A DNA stretch of 64,000 bases from CBDAPX01 sp965198725 (GCA_965198725.1 CBDAPX010000001.1:1736001-1800000); one strand, 5' to 3'; positions 43,274 to 52,265 are shown, counted from the stretch's first letter. Program-made: numbers and translations. Notes: generated by a model not told the origin, from the sequence alone.

Positions 43274-44500
43274 TTAGGTGAGCTCTTCTTGCAGGTAATC
43301 AAAGAGGTTCTGGTAAACGTCGTCACAGCTGCCATCGCGTGCGCAATAGGGAAATGTTCCCGGTGCTGTTTGCTCGGTCGGCGTTGATTGCGGTTGTGGC
43401 TGTGGTTGGGGTGCCGGGCGCGGCGGAGCAGCTGGTGTTGGAACTGGTGCCACGACAACAGCGCGCGATGCCGCTGCAGAGCGCATGCGCAGCCGTTCCA
43501 TCAGATCAAAATCCACGATGCCATTCACCAGCAGGTCTTCCTTGGCTTGAAAAGAGCTGATCGCTCTGCGTGTCCGCGCGTCCAGTTTTCCATCCACCGG
43601 ACCAGAGAGATACCCCAGATCAATGAGCATCGTCTGCGCCTTGCGAATCTCAGACTTCTGGGGTGTCCAGGCATGGGCAACTTCCCTGCTCTGGGTTGAC
43701 TTCGCATTTGTTTGGGAGACTTCCAAACAGGTCCAGTAGGGAACCCCAGCGTGTTTGCCCAACAATTCGATAATACCCAATTCGATGAGGTTTCGGACGG
43801 CTTGGCCTTCGCTTTCAACGCGGTCTATCGAAATCGGCAGATCCAGGCCCGTCATGTCGATCAATCCGGTCGCCTAGGCGCCGAAACTGCGGCTGACGAC
43901 GACCATTGAATTTGCGACCGATGCGCCTGGAATAATGCGTCGGCTTGGATACTGAACCAGATGCATATCGACAGAGACGACGGACAATTTGCGGTGTCCT
44001 TCGAACTTCAGACCCGTCAAACCCGTTGATGGGCGCGTGTCTCGATCCCAATCGGCTTCGGCTTCGACACCGGATACATCGGAATCCAATTGGCTGATCG
44101 AGCCTCGGATGTATAATTGCGGCTTGATTTCGTCTTCTTTTCGCGTGGTTTCCAACTCGAGTTGGCCCAAGTCAGATATCCTGGCCTGGTCTAGAAAGAT
44201 ATATTTTCGACTGCTGCGATTCAGTTGGTTGATCGCATTGATCAGCATATCATCTGCCCCAACATAAACTCTTCGCGTTTCATCAGGGATTTCTGTTGAA
44301 GAAATGAGATAGCTTCGTGACGTAGAATTTGCCAAAGGGCGATCCATGCATCTCAATGATTCATTGAAAGAAGTGAAATTACGAGCAGGCCGAGTATTTG
44401 GCTGTGCAAATTCTGGTGCGAGAATAGCACTGCGTTCTGTGCAACCCAAAAGAGCAAGCAATAAAATAGCAGTTGCGGAAAATCGCAAATTGATTGACAT
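43274..44500 (-). pseudogene. CsgG-like lipoprotein with peptidoglycan-binding domain, amber codon
   Basis: From ATG 44500 a lipoprotein signal (FSATAILLLALLGCTERS, lipobox LLGC) leads into a CsgG/HfaB-like domain: AINQLNRSSRKYIFLDQARI, LYIRGSISQLDSDVSGVEAE, LVQYPSRRIIPGASVANSMV. At 43874-43876 TAG interrupts; the same frame continues with LDLPISIDRVESEGQAVRNL and IELGIIELLGKHAGVPYW, then a PG_binding_1 motif (LIDLGYLSGPVDGKLDARTR), a proline/glutamine-rich linker and a Cys-containing tail. CsgG-type proteins form outer-membrane pores for curli or anchor holdfast. The two halves fit as one 408-residue protein. It faces away from the OmpA-2 gene across an AT-rich gap. Confidence 0.7.
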
Positions 44501-44553
44501 CAGATAGCCTGTTTATTGCTGTGTCTTTTTGTATTTTTGCGATTATCCGTTAC

Positions 44554-44614
44554 TTAAGAGTGAACCTGTATTTTATAAAAATATACAAATGTAGTAAAAA
44601 AATCACTCTTTTAA
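44554..44614. promoter_or_regulatory. long-spaced inverted repeat in an AT-rich divergent promoter region
   Basis: TTAAGAGTGA at 44554-44563 and TCACTCTTTTAA at 44603-44614 share an eight-base inverted repeat (AAGAGTGA/TCACTCTT) about 40 bases apart. The stretch between is almost pure A/T. It lies in the 173-base gap between the divergent CsgG-like and OmpA-2 genes, which otherwise shows no gene. It could be a two-site operator with looping or a divergent promoter. Confidence 0.4.
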
Positions 44615-44673
44615 ACGATGCGAAAAGGAAAGTTGTGATATGAAAATACCCAAGTGAAATGGAGGTGCGGATT

Positions 44674-45288
44674 GTGTTCTCTCAAATTGTGACAGGCTTT
44701 CGTCATTCTGCGTTGGTTTTGCTGTGCGTGGCCGGAACGTCCACACAAAACGCGGACGCCTCTGAGGTGCTTGAACTTCCTGTGTCTGCAGACAGATGTG
44801 CGATCCATCTTGCCCTGACCGGACATCGGATGGCCGGGTGTTCTGCGATGGGCGTGGATGCGCTCGGCGCAACGCGCAGCCTGGGATCCAGCGGCGGCCA
44901 TTCGGCAATGGCGCCTAGAAGTCTGGAAGATGAAAAGGGTTACTTTGTGCGGTTTGCGTTCAATTCGGATGCAATCACGCCGGCTTATCGGGCTCATTTG
45001 GATCGATTGTCAGAAGTCATTGCATCCGCGGATTTGCAGAATATGTGCATTAAGCTGGTCGGTCATACGGACTCTGTCGGGCATGTGGCGTACAATGATC
45101 GCCTGTCGGATGCCCGTGCGCGGCGCGTGGCGGCTTATCTGGTGGGGAAGTCGACTGTTTCGTCCGATCGATTGACGGTGGAATCTGCCGGCGAACGCCA
45201 ATTGATGCAAACGTTTCCGTCAGACCATCCGGCGCAACGTCGGGTAGAGATTTTGGCTCGTGATCGCGGCGATGGTGCTTGCAGCTGA
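44674..45288 (+). CDS. OmpA-family envelope protein 2
   Basis: About 204 residues from GTG 44674, chosen because GGAGG at 44661-44665 is eight bases upstream; ATG 44659 would have no ribosome site. The start looks like a signal peptide (FSQIVTGFRHSALVLLCVAG). The C-terminal OmpA domain is clear: YFVRFAFNSDAITPAYRAHL, CIKLVGHTDSVGHVAYNDRL, SDARARRVAAYLVGKS and QRRVEILARDRG. The middle region with LPVSADRCAIHLALTGH has paired Cys. It would bind peptidoglycan. The caspase-like gene follows by six bases, so they form a two-gene operon. Confidence 0.88.
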   Translation: MFSQIVTGFRHSALVLLCVAGTSTQNADASEVLELPVSADRCAIHLALTGHRMAGCSAMGVDALGATRSLGSSGGHSAMAPRSLEDEKGYFVRFAFNSDAITPAYRAHLDRLSEVIASADLQNMCIKLVGHTDSVGHVAYNDRLSDARARRVAAYLVGKSTVSSDRLTVESAGERQLMQTFPSDHPAQRRVEILARDRGDGACS

Positions 45289-45294
45289 CGCAAC

Positions 45295-46032
45295 ATGCTG
45301 CGCCGTAACTTTCTCATTGCAATGCTTGCAACTTTGATAGGACGCCCTGTCAAATCAGCACCGCGTACGAACAGACTTGCTATCGTGATCGGAAATTCTG
45401 CCTATGAGCCCGGGGCGGAACTTCCCAACGCAGGAAATGACGCCGAGGCGGTCGCCGCGGCTTTCCGGCGGCTTGGGTATGCCGTCGTTTTGGAAGAGAA
45501 TGTTTCGCGGTCAGATATGATGCGATTGCTGGCGCGCGCGGACGAGTTGCCAGCTGAGATCGATCAGATTGTGTTTTACTTCGCGGGCCACGGCGTGCAG
45601 GTCGGCGACGAAATGATCCTTCTGATGACTGACACGCAATTGACATCGGACCGCTGGATGGGCGGCGCGCTGCCCCTGCGCGTCGTAGTCGCCGCGTTGT
45701 CACGTCAGCCTCGTCAAAAAATCATTATCCTGGACGCATGCCGTGAGAACCCGCTAACCGGAAAGCTGCGTGACCTTCCGGCGCCGGCACACTTCAAGGC
45801 AACAGCAGGTATGTATTTGGCGTTCAGCTCACAGCCCGGAGCCCCGGCATTCGAGGGGACCGAAGCATTAAGTCCGTTTGCGGCCTCTTTCGTGGATGCC
45901 CTTCGGGATGATGCCAAATCGGTTGAGGAGGTTTTCCGGCAGGTGCGGGTGCAAGTGCTGAAAAAAACAGCGGGCGCTCAGATCCCGTGGACAAGATCAT
46001 CCTTGTTGCGCCGGGCGACGTTCGGCAGGTAG
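45295..46032 (+). CDS. exported caspase-like (C14 family) protein
   Basis: 245 residues. An N-terminal export signal (MLRRNFLIAMLATLIGRPVK) is followed by a caspase-type p20 fold: RLAIVIGNSAYEPGAELPNA, GNDAEAVAAAFRRLGYAV, the catalytic His in VFYFAGHGVQVGDEM and the catalytic Cys in KIIILDACRENPLTGK. Both residues of the dyad are kept. Bacterial caspase homologues are usually cytoplasmic; this one should act in the periplasm or at the membrane. It is co-transcribed with OmpA-2, so it may process envelope proteins of this locus. A toxin or regulatory role is an alternative. Confidence 0.87.
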   Translation: MLRRNFLIAMLATLIGRPVKSAPRTNRLAIVIGNSAYEPGAELPNAGNDAEAVAAAFRRLGYAVVLEENVSRSDMMRLLARADELPAEIDQIVFYFAGHGVQVGDEMILLMTDTQLTSDRWMGGALPLRVVVAALSRQPRQKIIILDACRENPLTGKLRDLPAPAHFKATAGMYLAFSSQPGAPAFEGTEALSPFAASFVDALRDDAKSVEEVFRQVRVQVLKKTAGAQIPWTRSSLLRRATFGR

Positions 46033-46084
46033 GACGCCCTGGCCGACATACTGGCCAAGCCGTCATGTGCGTGCGCTGAGAACA

Positions 46085-47581
46085 TCAAGGCTGAGCAGCC
46101 ATGTCCGCCGGGATCACGATCGATTCAAAAAAGTCCGACAAGAGCTGAAACTCTGCGTTTGGGATTTCAACTTTTTCCGCGACCGGTGCCGTGGTGGCCG
46201 GCGTCGGGGATGTCTGCGCAAAATCTGTTTCAAGCTCGTCAAGGATCTGCGAGACAACATCGCCTTTGTATCGTGTGCCCGCATGCATTGCGTCGGACGC
46301 GCTAATTCCGGTCTCCATGGTTGGGTCGATACCCATATCCACCGTCGTGTTGCCCGGCGTCATTTGCAAGACGGCCAAGGCGGTTTGCAGATCAAGGCCG
46401 ATCTCGCTCATCAGGTATTCCAGACGTTGGGCGGCTTGGACGGCCGGCGCTTGGGCATGTGCGGGCTGTTGCATGTCTTGAGACGGCCACATGGGCTGTT
46501 GATAGCCCGGAGTTTGCATGACATCAGCGGGTGTCGGTTCGGTCGAAGCTCCCAAAACGACCGGTGTATTGTTCGTGACCGGCACACCACTTCCCATCGA
46601 AGGTTCCGCGGTTCCATCCAGTGCGTTGCGCAAACTATCGGCCAATGTGCGGAGTTCTTCTATCTCTGTGCTCAGAGCTTCGGTTTCTGACCCGATCTGC
46701 GGTGTCGCAGTGCCGAGCGCGTCTGCGGTGGCCGTGTTGGTTTCGCGGGCCAAAAGGAGCTCTCGCAAAACGCTGAGTTCACCGCGAACACGGGCCACCT
46801 CTTCTGACACTTCTGCGCTGCCGCTGGGGGGAGCGGCCTGTGCGACCGGGACTTGCGGCTGAGGCATGGGCGACTCCCAACTGAGCGGGTTAATCACCTG
46901 CGCCGCGGATGTTGCATCAATCTGTTTCGGTACAGGCCAATCGCCCGGCATAACCGTGTAGTCTTGACGGGCAGCAACCCAGCGCAAGTAGGTGGCCACA
47001 GCGGGAAGCCCTGTGATTGAGATGCGGCTGACTTCATTGCTCCCGCGCCGCACGATCAGATCCCCGCCGCTCGACAGCAGGGTTTCAAGCTGCATGTTGA
47101 GAGGCTGAAGAATGCGTGGTGGCAGCTGAATTTCGGATATTCCCTCTGAGACGAAAAACGTGTCGCCTTCGAGAACGTCTTCGAGTTGGAGTTGCAGTTC
47201 GCCACGTCCGTTTCGGATCAGGGTCATTCCCGGTTTGCGCCCCATACAGGTATAGGTGCGCGGGCGGCACACAACTTCGAAGACATCTGTATCGAGACGC
47301 GGAGAGGGTGAAAACCTCGCATAGCCATCAGGATCAACCCGAAAATAAACGCCCGCGACCAGACCCTCTTGAAAGGTCGGCCAACCAAATGCGCCACGCA
47401 GAGATTGACGGGCTTCGTTTGAGCCGATCGCAAACGGAATCGCGGTGTCCAGAATGGCGTTTTCAGACGTGAATTCTTGTACTTCACCTGCTGTGGTCGT
47501 GGGGGTTTGTGCCGTTGCGCTCGGTATCAAAGGTGTTGCTGTCAGAGTGCAAAGAAAGACAGTTTGTACGAGTTTCTGCAT
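46085..47581 (-). CDS. exported protein of unknown function with coiled coil
   Basis: 498 residues from ATG 47581, which overlaps the stop of the DUF3131 copy B gene (TAATG). A signal peptide (MQKLVQTVFLCTLTATPLIP, then SATAQ) precedes a beta-rich N-terminal region with two Cys close together (FEVVCRPRTYTCMGRKPGM), a predicted coiled coil around residues 265-315 (VSEEVARVRGELSVLRELLL, LSTEIEELRTLADSLRNALD) and a Pro/Gln-rich linker. I do not recognise the family. Coupling with DUF3131 copy B suggests a scaffold or co-factor in the same envelope machine. It converges with the caspase gene, leaving about 50 bases. Confidence 0.7.
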   Translation of the reverse strand: MQKLVQTVFLCTLTATPLIPSATAQTPTTTAGEVQEFTSENAILDTAIPFAIGSNEARQSLRGAFGWPTFQEGLVAGVYFRVDPDGYARFSPSPRLDTDVFEVVCRPRTYTCMGRKPGMTLIRNGRGELQLQLEDVLEGDTFFVSEGISEIQLPPRILQPLNMQLETLLSSGGDLIVRRGSNEVSRISITGLPAVATYLRWVAARQDYTVMPGDWPVPKQIDATSAAQVINPLSWESPMPQPQVPVAQAAPPSGSAEVSEEVARVRGELSVLRELLLARETNTATADALGTATPQIGSETEALSTEIEELRTLADSLRNALDGTAEPSMGSGVPVTNNTPVVLGASTEPTPADVMQTPGYQQPMWPSQDMQQPAHAQAPAVQAAQRLEYLMSEIGLDLQTALAVLQMTPGNTTVDMGIDPTMETGISASDAMHAGTRYKGDVVSQILDELETDFAQTSPTPATTAPVAEKVEIPNAEFQLLSDFFESIVIPADMAAQP

Positions 47582-49268
47582 TAGAAGTCTGCCTTGTTTT
47601 GTACGGAATGGCGAAGCGCGGGAAGCCAGTCGTCTTCCTGCGGCGGATCCGGATAGTTGCGACGCACGCGCAGGTCCTGATCCCGGAATGCGGTATACCA
47701 AACCTCGGTTTCACCTTGATAGGATGTTAGGATTGGGCCCTGCACCTTATGCAACAGAGAGGTGAGGATGATGCCGTTGTTGTTGGCAGTAAAGATGGCG
47801 ACCCGGCCCTGACCTTGTTCATAAAGCCCTTCGTACATTCCGTTTTCCGGATCGTAGAGCTCGATGATCGCCTCATAGAGGACGCGCGTGTATTCAGTGT
47901 CCCAAAGCACCCAAAGGCCAAGCGCGGCTTTCCCAGCAACCGCGGCGTGATCTGGTACGTAATCGCCGCTCGGGGTGACCGTATTCCACGGATAGCCATC
48001 GGAAAAAATCGTGTCATAAGTAAAGTATGGGGGCCCCTTCACATTATGTTCCGAGCGGGCCGTCATGAACCCTGTACGCCGCCAGCGGTTTTACTGAACC
48101 TGGTAGATGCGGTCCGCGAACTCTGCACGCCATCCGTCGGAATGGAGCCACTCGGGGCTGCTATCGTCATGGGGCAAGTCGAACCCAAGTTCCAACCCGT
48201 CCTGCAGGTAGGATTCTGTCACCACGTAGTTCTGAGAATGGAATATCCGCGGGTCCCGACCGTCATACGGCACCTGAACGCCGAAAGTCGACGCTGTCAA
48301 AAACGGTTCGGCACGGTGCGCCAGCACCGGGCGGAACCCCCAGAGGGCAAATCCCTTGGCCGCATATTCTTCATACCCAAGTCGACCTTCCTGTGCATAG
48401 ACCGTTTCGCCGCTTTCATCATCCACATATGCCCCGAACATCAGTCCTTCGCTGTCGATGATATTGCTGAAGTCCCATTTCAACAGAACAGAATCGACCG
48501 TGTTTCCAAGATAGGGATAACGGTTCTTGATGATCCGCATCCAGACAAGGAACCGGCCGATATCCAGGGCCGAAAACCCAATCTCGCCCGGCTTGTTGGT
48601 ATAGTCGACCTTGGCGCCGGTTTTGGTGTGATACACTTTATTGGGCATTTCGTGCCGGAAAAGCTCAAGCCCCTTGATGGTCGTCAGGAGGAGGGTGACC
48701 CGACGGTCGAACTCTGTTTTTTCAATGATGCAAAGTTCATAGGCGGCAACCATGCCCGCAATGTATGAGGCCGTATCCCACAAGGTTGTGGACGGGTAGT
48801 TCCCCACCGAATTGGCAAGCCCGGTGTCTTCTTGTGTAAATTTGTCGAAATAATGCCAGCGACTTTGGCCGCGCGCATTTCTCGTTCATTCAGAAAGCCG
48901 CGCCGCGACCTGTATTTACGGACATAGGCATTGCGGCGATCATACCCGGATGGCCGTTCGTATCCCATATCAATACCATCGAAATAGTCTTCGGGCATTT
49001 CGCACATGCGCGGCGGTTTTTCGCGCGCAATCTCTTTTCTGACACGGCTTGTTGTTGCCGTTGGTAAATTGCCGCGCATGAGGGCCGGAATGTCATCCAA
49101 TTCACTTCCGGCAAAAACTGGAATGATTTCTTCTTCCTGTGCAAGCAGAATAGATCGCGCCTGGGTTCCGACGGAATAAGCCCCGCCCGAAACGATCGCG
49201 ACGGCACAAACGAGCATTAATATGCCAAAGGCTGCAGATTTGCGTGTTTTTCCAGTCGGTGTTGTCAT
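47581..49268 (-). pseudogene. exported DUF3131 protein, copy B, frameshift plus nonsense codon
   Basis: From ATG 49268 there is a membrane anchor (SAAFGILMLVCAVAIVSGGA) and a linker to EREMRAAKVA. The family sequence WHYFDKFTQEDTGLANSVGN then appears in another frame; one T is missing near 48858 (GCTGGC where GCTTGGC is expected). The DUF3131 domain continues (YPSTTLWDTASYIAGMVAAY, MPNKVYHTKTGAKVDYTN, AQEGRLGYEEYAAKGFALWG) until TAA at 48091-48093 after RIYQVQ; copy A has VYSVQEQRFHRTG there, so a Glu or Gln codon has become a stop. In-frame sequence goes on to 47581 (YPWNTVTPSGDYVPDHAAVA). Two independent lesions make a functional product very unlikely. Confidence 0.85.
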
Positions 49269-49439
49269 GCCGGACCCTTGATTGTGAACGGTCGTTTCAC
49301 ATCCATACCGGCTAGGTCCTTAAAATTTCGGAAATGGACAAAAATAATTTCGAAAGAAGAAACAAGCCTTTTTTAACCGATTGCTTCTAGAAAAATCGGA
49401 AAAGAGCGATGAGGACAGTTTGATGCAGCACTCTCCGAA

Positions 49440-49963
49440 CCTGAACAGTGCCGCCGCCACCAGGCCCGGTCCGAGGCACGGTCGGGATCACGCTCGATGG
49501 CAATGCGTTTATAGAACGTCGAAGGGGCAATCTGGAGAACTCTACAGATCGGCTCGACCCCATGCGCCCCACGATGATCCTTGATGAAGGCAATCATTTG
49601 CGGAATGGGCGGTCGAGCTCCGCCTGAGCAAAATAAGCAGATGCCTTCTTCAGGATCTCATTTGCCTGACGCAACTGCCGGTTCTCGCGCTCAAGTTCTT
49701 TGATGCGATCCCGCTCTGCAGAGGTCACGCCATCGCGTTTGCCGGTATCCGCCTCGTGTTGCTTGACCCAGATACGAAGGCTGTCTCTGCTGCACCCAAC
49801 CTTCTGAGAGATCGACAAAAGTGCTGCCGATCTGCTCGTGTATTCGCTCTCGTGATCCAAGACCATCCGCACCGCTCGTGCGCGCAATTCCTCTGGATAA
49901 CGTGTTCCGTTCTTTGTCTTTCCCATGACCCAGTATCCTTACTTCTGGGTCTCCGGCAAACAA
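49440..49963 (-). mobile_element. remnant of a second, different IS3-family element
   Basis: An orfA (49594-49926) and only the first ~45 codons of orfB (from ATG 49597: MIAFIKDHRGAHGVEPICRV, LQIAPSTFYKR, then ERDPDRASDRA) are present, after which the sequence no longer resembles a transposase. The 5' end lies near 49963, where the minus strand reads TGTTTGCCGGAGACCCAGA. The 3' limit (about 49440) is approximate. It sits exactly at the broken 5' end of the ABC gene fragment, so it marks an insertion followed by deletion. It is unrelated in sequence to the three copies of the other IS. Confidence 0.8.
49594..49926 (-). CDS. IS3-family transposase OrfA (remnant element)
   Basis: 110 residues: a helix-turn-helix N-terminal part (RYPEELRARAVRMVLDHESE, VGCSRDSLRIWVKQHEAD) and a leucine-rich coiled coil (RIKELERENRQLRQANEILK, then KASAYFAQAELD). 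The stop overlaps the orfB start by four bases (ATGA), the usual coupling in this IS group. With orfB truncated the element cannot move on its own. Confidence 0.9.
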   Translation of the reverse strand: MGKTKNGTRYPEELRARAVRMVLDHESEYTSRSAALLSISQKVGCSRDSLRIWVKQHEADTGKRDGVTSAERDRIKELERENRQLRQANEILKKASAYFAQAELDRPFRK

Positions 49964-49966
49964 GGG

Positions 49967-50905
49967 GCGCTTCAGTCAGCCGCGGAACGAAACGTTCTGG
50001 CGATGCTGCTGCCCGAGCGACCAATCCTCTTGGAAACCAGCGGGGCCAACAATTTGTCTTGCTTTGACGATGGGCCGCCGCTCGGGCGCGCGCAGGACAT
50101 CCTGAAACAACTGGTGTTCACAGCCGATACAGTTGAGCATATCTGTCAGTCGCCGAATGCAAAATCCTTGTCCACGTCCGAGCAAAAGGCGTTGGCTTTC
50201 GCGCGTGCCTTTTTTATCCGACCGCGTCTGTTTTGCATGGATCGACCCGAAGACGGGGCAACCGGGCCTCTGATGGCTGCACTGGCTGACCGTATAAAAC
50301 AGGAATGCCGCTTGGGCGCCACGTTCATTGTAGCGACGGAAAACCGGGCGATCCTGGATATATGTGATCAGTTCCTGATGCTTCAGAACGGCCGTTTGGT
50401 CGATTTCGGACCGGCCGAGGAAATCAGGGCTCGGATGTCTGCGGGTTGGATCAGGTTCGTGGCGGAACGTGACCTCGACAGTGAAGAGTCCCTAACCAGC
50501 TGGCTCTGCGCCCAGTTCCGTCGGGATGGAGACGAAACAAACCGTCGGACCGTGTGCATGATCGCCAATGAAATGCTCGCCTTTTCTTGTCAGGATCAGC
50601 AAGGCCTGTCGGATGTGCAAACCCTGCGGTTCGAGTTCAAGCATTTCAAAGGTCATTGCATCTTGCGCATGATCGATCAGGGCGCGCCGGTTTCCACGGG
50701 CGTTTTGCAGAAGGCGGAAAAAGAAGCCGAACAGGATGATGTTTTGGGCCGTCTCAGCCCTCTGGCCGCGATTATCAAGGGCAGCTTGGATCTCGATGTT
50801 CATATGGAACACAGCCATCGCGTTTTGGAGGTGAAAATCGAGACCTACGATCCGCGCCTCACCACTACCATTCAGGATGCGGTTGATGGCGGCCAAATCG
50901 GATAA
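49967..50905 (+). pseudogene. 3' fragment of a second secretion-type ABC transporter
   Basis: The frame runs out of the IS remnant and gives the latter part of an ABC ATPase: LLPERPILLETSGANNLSCF, a weak signature LSTSEQKALAFARAFF, a changed Walker B (LFCMDRPEDG) and the switch region FIVATENRAIL. Membrane helices and Walker A are gone. The last ~150 residues (SLTSWLCAQFRRDGDE, RTVCMIANEMLAFSCQDQQ, CILRMIDQGAPVSTGVL) align with the tail of the ABC transporter at 31242-33375 and resemble an RsbW-type ATPase fold. An ATG at 49925 lies in the IS end and is not the true start. The HlyD-like gene overlaps its 3' end, so the pair was once a secretion cassette. Confidence 0.72.
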
Positions 50906-52148
50906 ACGGATCCCTGTGCCGACATGGCAAGTCTGGCGATGGCTTTGGGTCATCTGGGCCATTGCGGCCAGCGTGGCTTTGCTGTCCTCTTCGGTTCTCT
51001 TGCTGCAAAGCGTTCGCTTGCCGGATGAGCGGGTTTATTCGGGCGTGTTGCGCCCGGCTCGAAACAGCCTTGACATCTACCTGCCAGAGGACCTGCCATT
51101 TCAATCGCTCAATGTCGCTGTTGGGGATATTGTGACATCAGGCCAAACGCTGGCCGAGTACGATCAGGACAGCATCGCGCATGAATTGGCGGATCTGAAC
51201 CGGGACCTGTTGGTCAATAACAGCTTGCGGGCCTGTCTTATCAGCCGTGCTCATTTGTCGGATGAGCAAATCGTCGATATGGCATTGGATGGGGAAACGC
51301 GGCTGCAGCTTCAATCGGCCATGCGCGAATGCGATATCGCGCAGCGGGCAGGCACGGTGGAAAAACGGCGGCTTCTCGCGGGGCTGGATCACCTGAACGA
51401 GCAACTGCGCTTTGTGAACCACTCAACGATGCAAGGGTTTTCAAAGATCCAAGGCCAGGAAAGCCTTGCGTTTCGCCTGGCCGTCAAAGCATCCGACCTG
51501 CGCACCCAGATCACGAAGCTGGAAATCGAGATGTCTGCTTTGACGATGGATCAGGCCGAGCAGATGCTGGTGAGCAGCCAAAGGTTAGAAGAAGAGGCAA
51601 AAGATCTGCGGGCACGTCGTGCGATCTTGCAAAAATACGCAGACAAACCGCGCCTTGTTGCGCCGAGTTCAGGACGGGTCACCCACGTTCGAAGTCTCGA
51701 ACCGGGGGCACGTTTTGAAAGGGCGACAGAGCTTTTGCGCCTGCAGGATGTTCAGGGGGATGCGTTTGAGGCTCAGATTGACGTGCCCCGATATGTCGGG
51801 GATCGCCTGAACACGGGAGAAGATGTTTCCATTCTCTTGCGACAGGCCGGCGATCGGGCACAGTCATTCGCATGGGAAGTGATGAAAGTCACCAAAATAT
51901 CTGCAGGGTTGGATGGATCGGGGACCAGCCGCGTCCTGGTGCGGGCCAATTTGCCGGACAAAGAACGGGTCGAAGATGCGTTGCTGGGACTTGCCGTGGC
52001 ACCGATCGGGACAGAGTTGCAAGTGGAGGTGCGGTTGGGCGAAACGACACCCGCCGAGGCTTTGCTTGTCGCTCTGAAGGAGATTGTGCCTCAAAACGCA
52101 CGAAAGCTCTGGACGGCGCAACTATCCCAGTCGCAGATGCCATGGTAG
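50886..52148 (+). CDS. HlyD-like adaptor protein 2
   Basis: About 420 residues from ATG 50886 (ATG 50877 is possible). One membrane anchor (WVIWAIAASVALLSSSVLLL) is followed by a lipoyl half-motif (LNVAVGDIVTSGQTLAEYDQ), a long coiled-coil hairpin and a return strand region (RLVAPSSGRVTHVRSLEPGA). It overlaps the truncated ABC gene by 20 bases. Its transporter is broken, so this adaptor is probably an orphan unless another ABC protein uses it. It is diverged from the adaptor at 29986-31245. After the stop, 52149-52359 holds no gene but a perfect palindrome and a small hairpin. Confidence 0.82.
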   Translation: MAAKSDKRIPVPTWQVWRWLWVIWAIAASVALLSSSVLLLQSVRLPDERVYSGVLRPARNSLDIYLPEDLPFQSLNVAVGDIVTSGQTLAEYDQDSIAHELADLNRDLLVNNSLRACLISRAHLSDEQIVDMALDGETRLQLQSAMRECDIAQRAGTVEKRRLLAGLDHLNEQLRFVNHSTMQGFSKIQGQESLAFRLAVKASDLRTQITKLEIEMSALTMDQAEQMLVSSQRLEEEAKDLRARRAILQKYADKPRLVAPSSGRVTHVRSLEPGARFERATELLRLQDVQGDAFEAQIDVPRYVGDRLNTGEDVSILLRQAGDRAQSFAWEVMKVTKISAGLDGSGTSRVLVRANLPDKERVEDALLGLAVAPIGTELQVEVRLGETTPAEALLVALKEIVPQNARKLWTAQLSQSQMPW

Positions 52149-52243
52149 TTACTCGGTCGTCGCGCCCGAACGTCGGCAAGTGGTAAACCGCTGCGGGATC
52201 ATTCTACTGAAAGCCGAAGTGCTGCAGTCCGCCGAAATCCGTC

Positions 52244-52265
52244 CAGTGCAAAAATTTTTGCACTG
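52244..52265. promoter_or_regulatory. perfect 22-base palindrome upstream of the RND operon
   Basis: CAGTGCAAAAA is followed directly by its exact reverse complement. It lies about 95 bases before the GTG start of the adaptor gene, in a 211-base gap. The unbroken dyad symmetry suggests an operator for a dimeric repressor; a terminator for the upstream gene is less likely because no T run follows the stem. A smaller hairpin (GGCGC/GCGCC) lies at 52315-52330. Confidence 0.55.

Noticed and set aside
49925..49966. ATG 49925 as the real start of the ABC fragment
   Set aside because: The first ~14 codons are in the terminal region of the IS remnant; the ABC homology begins after it.
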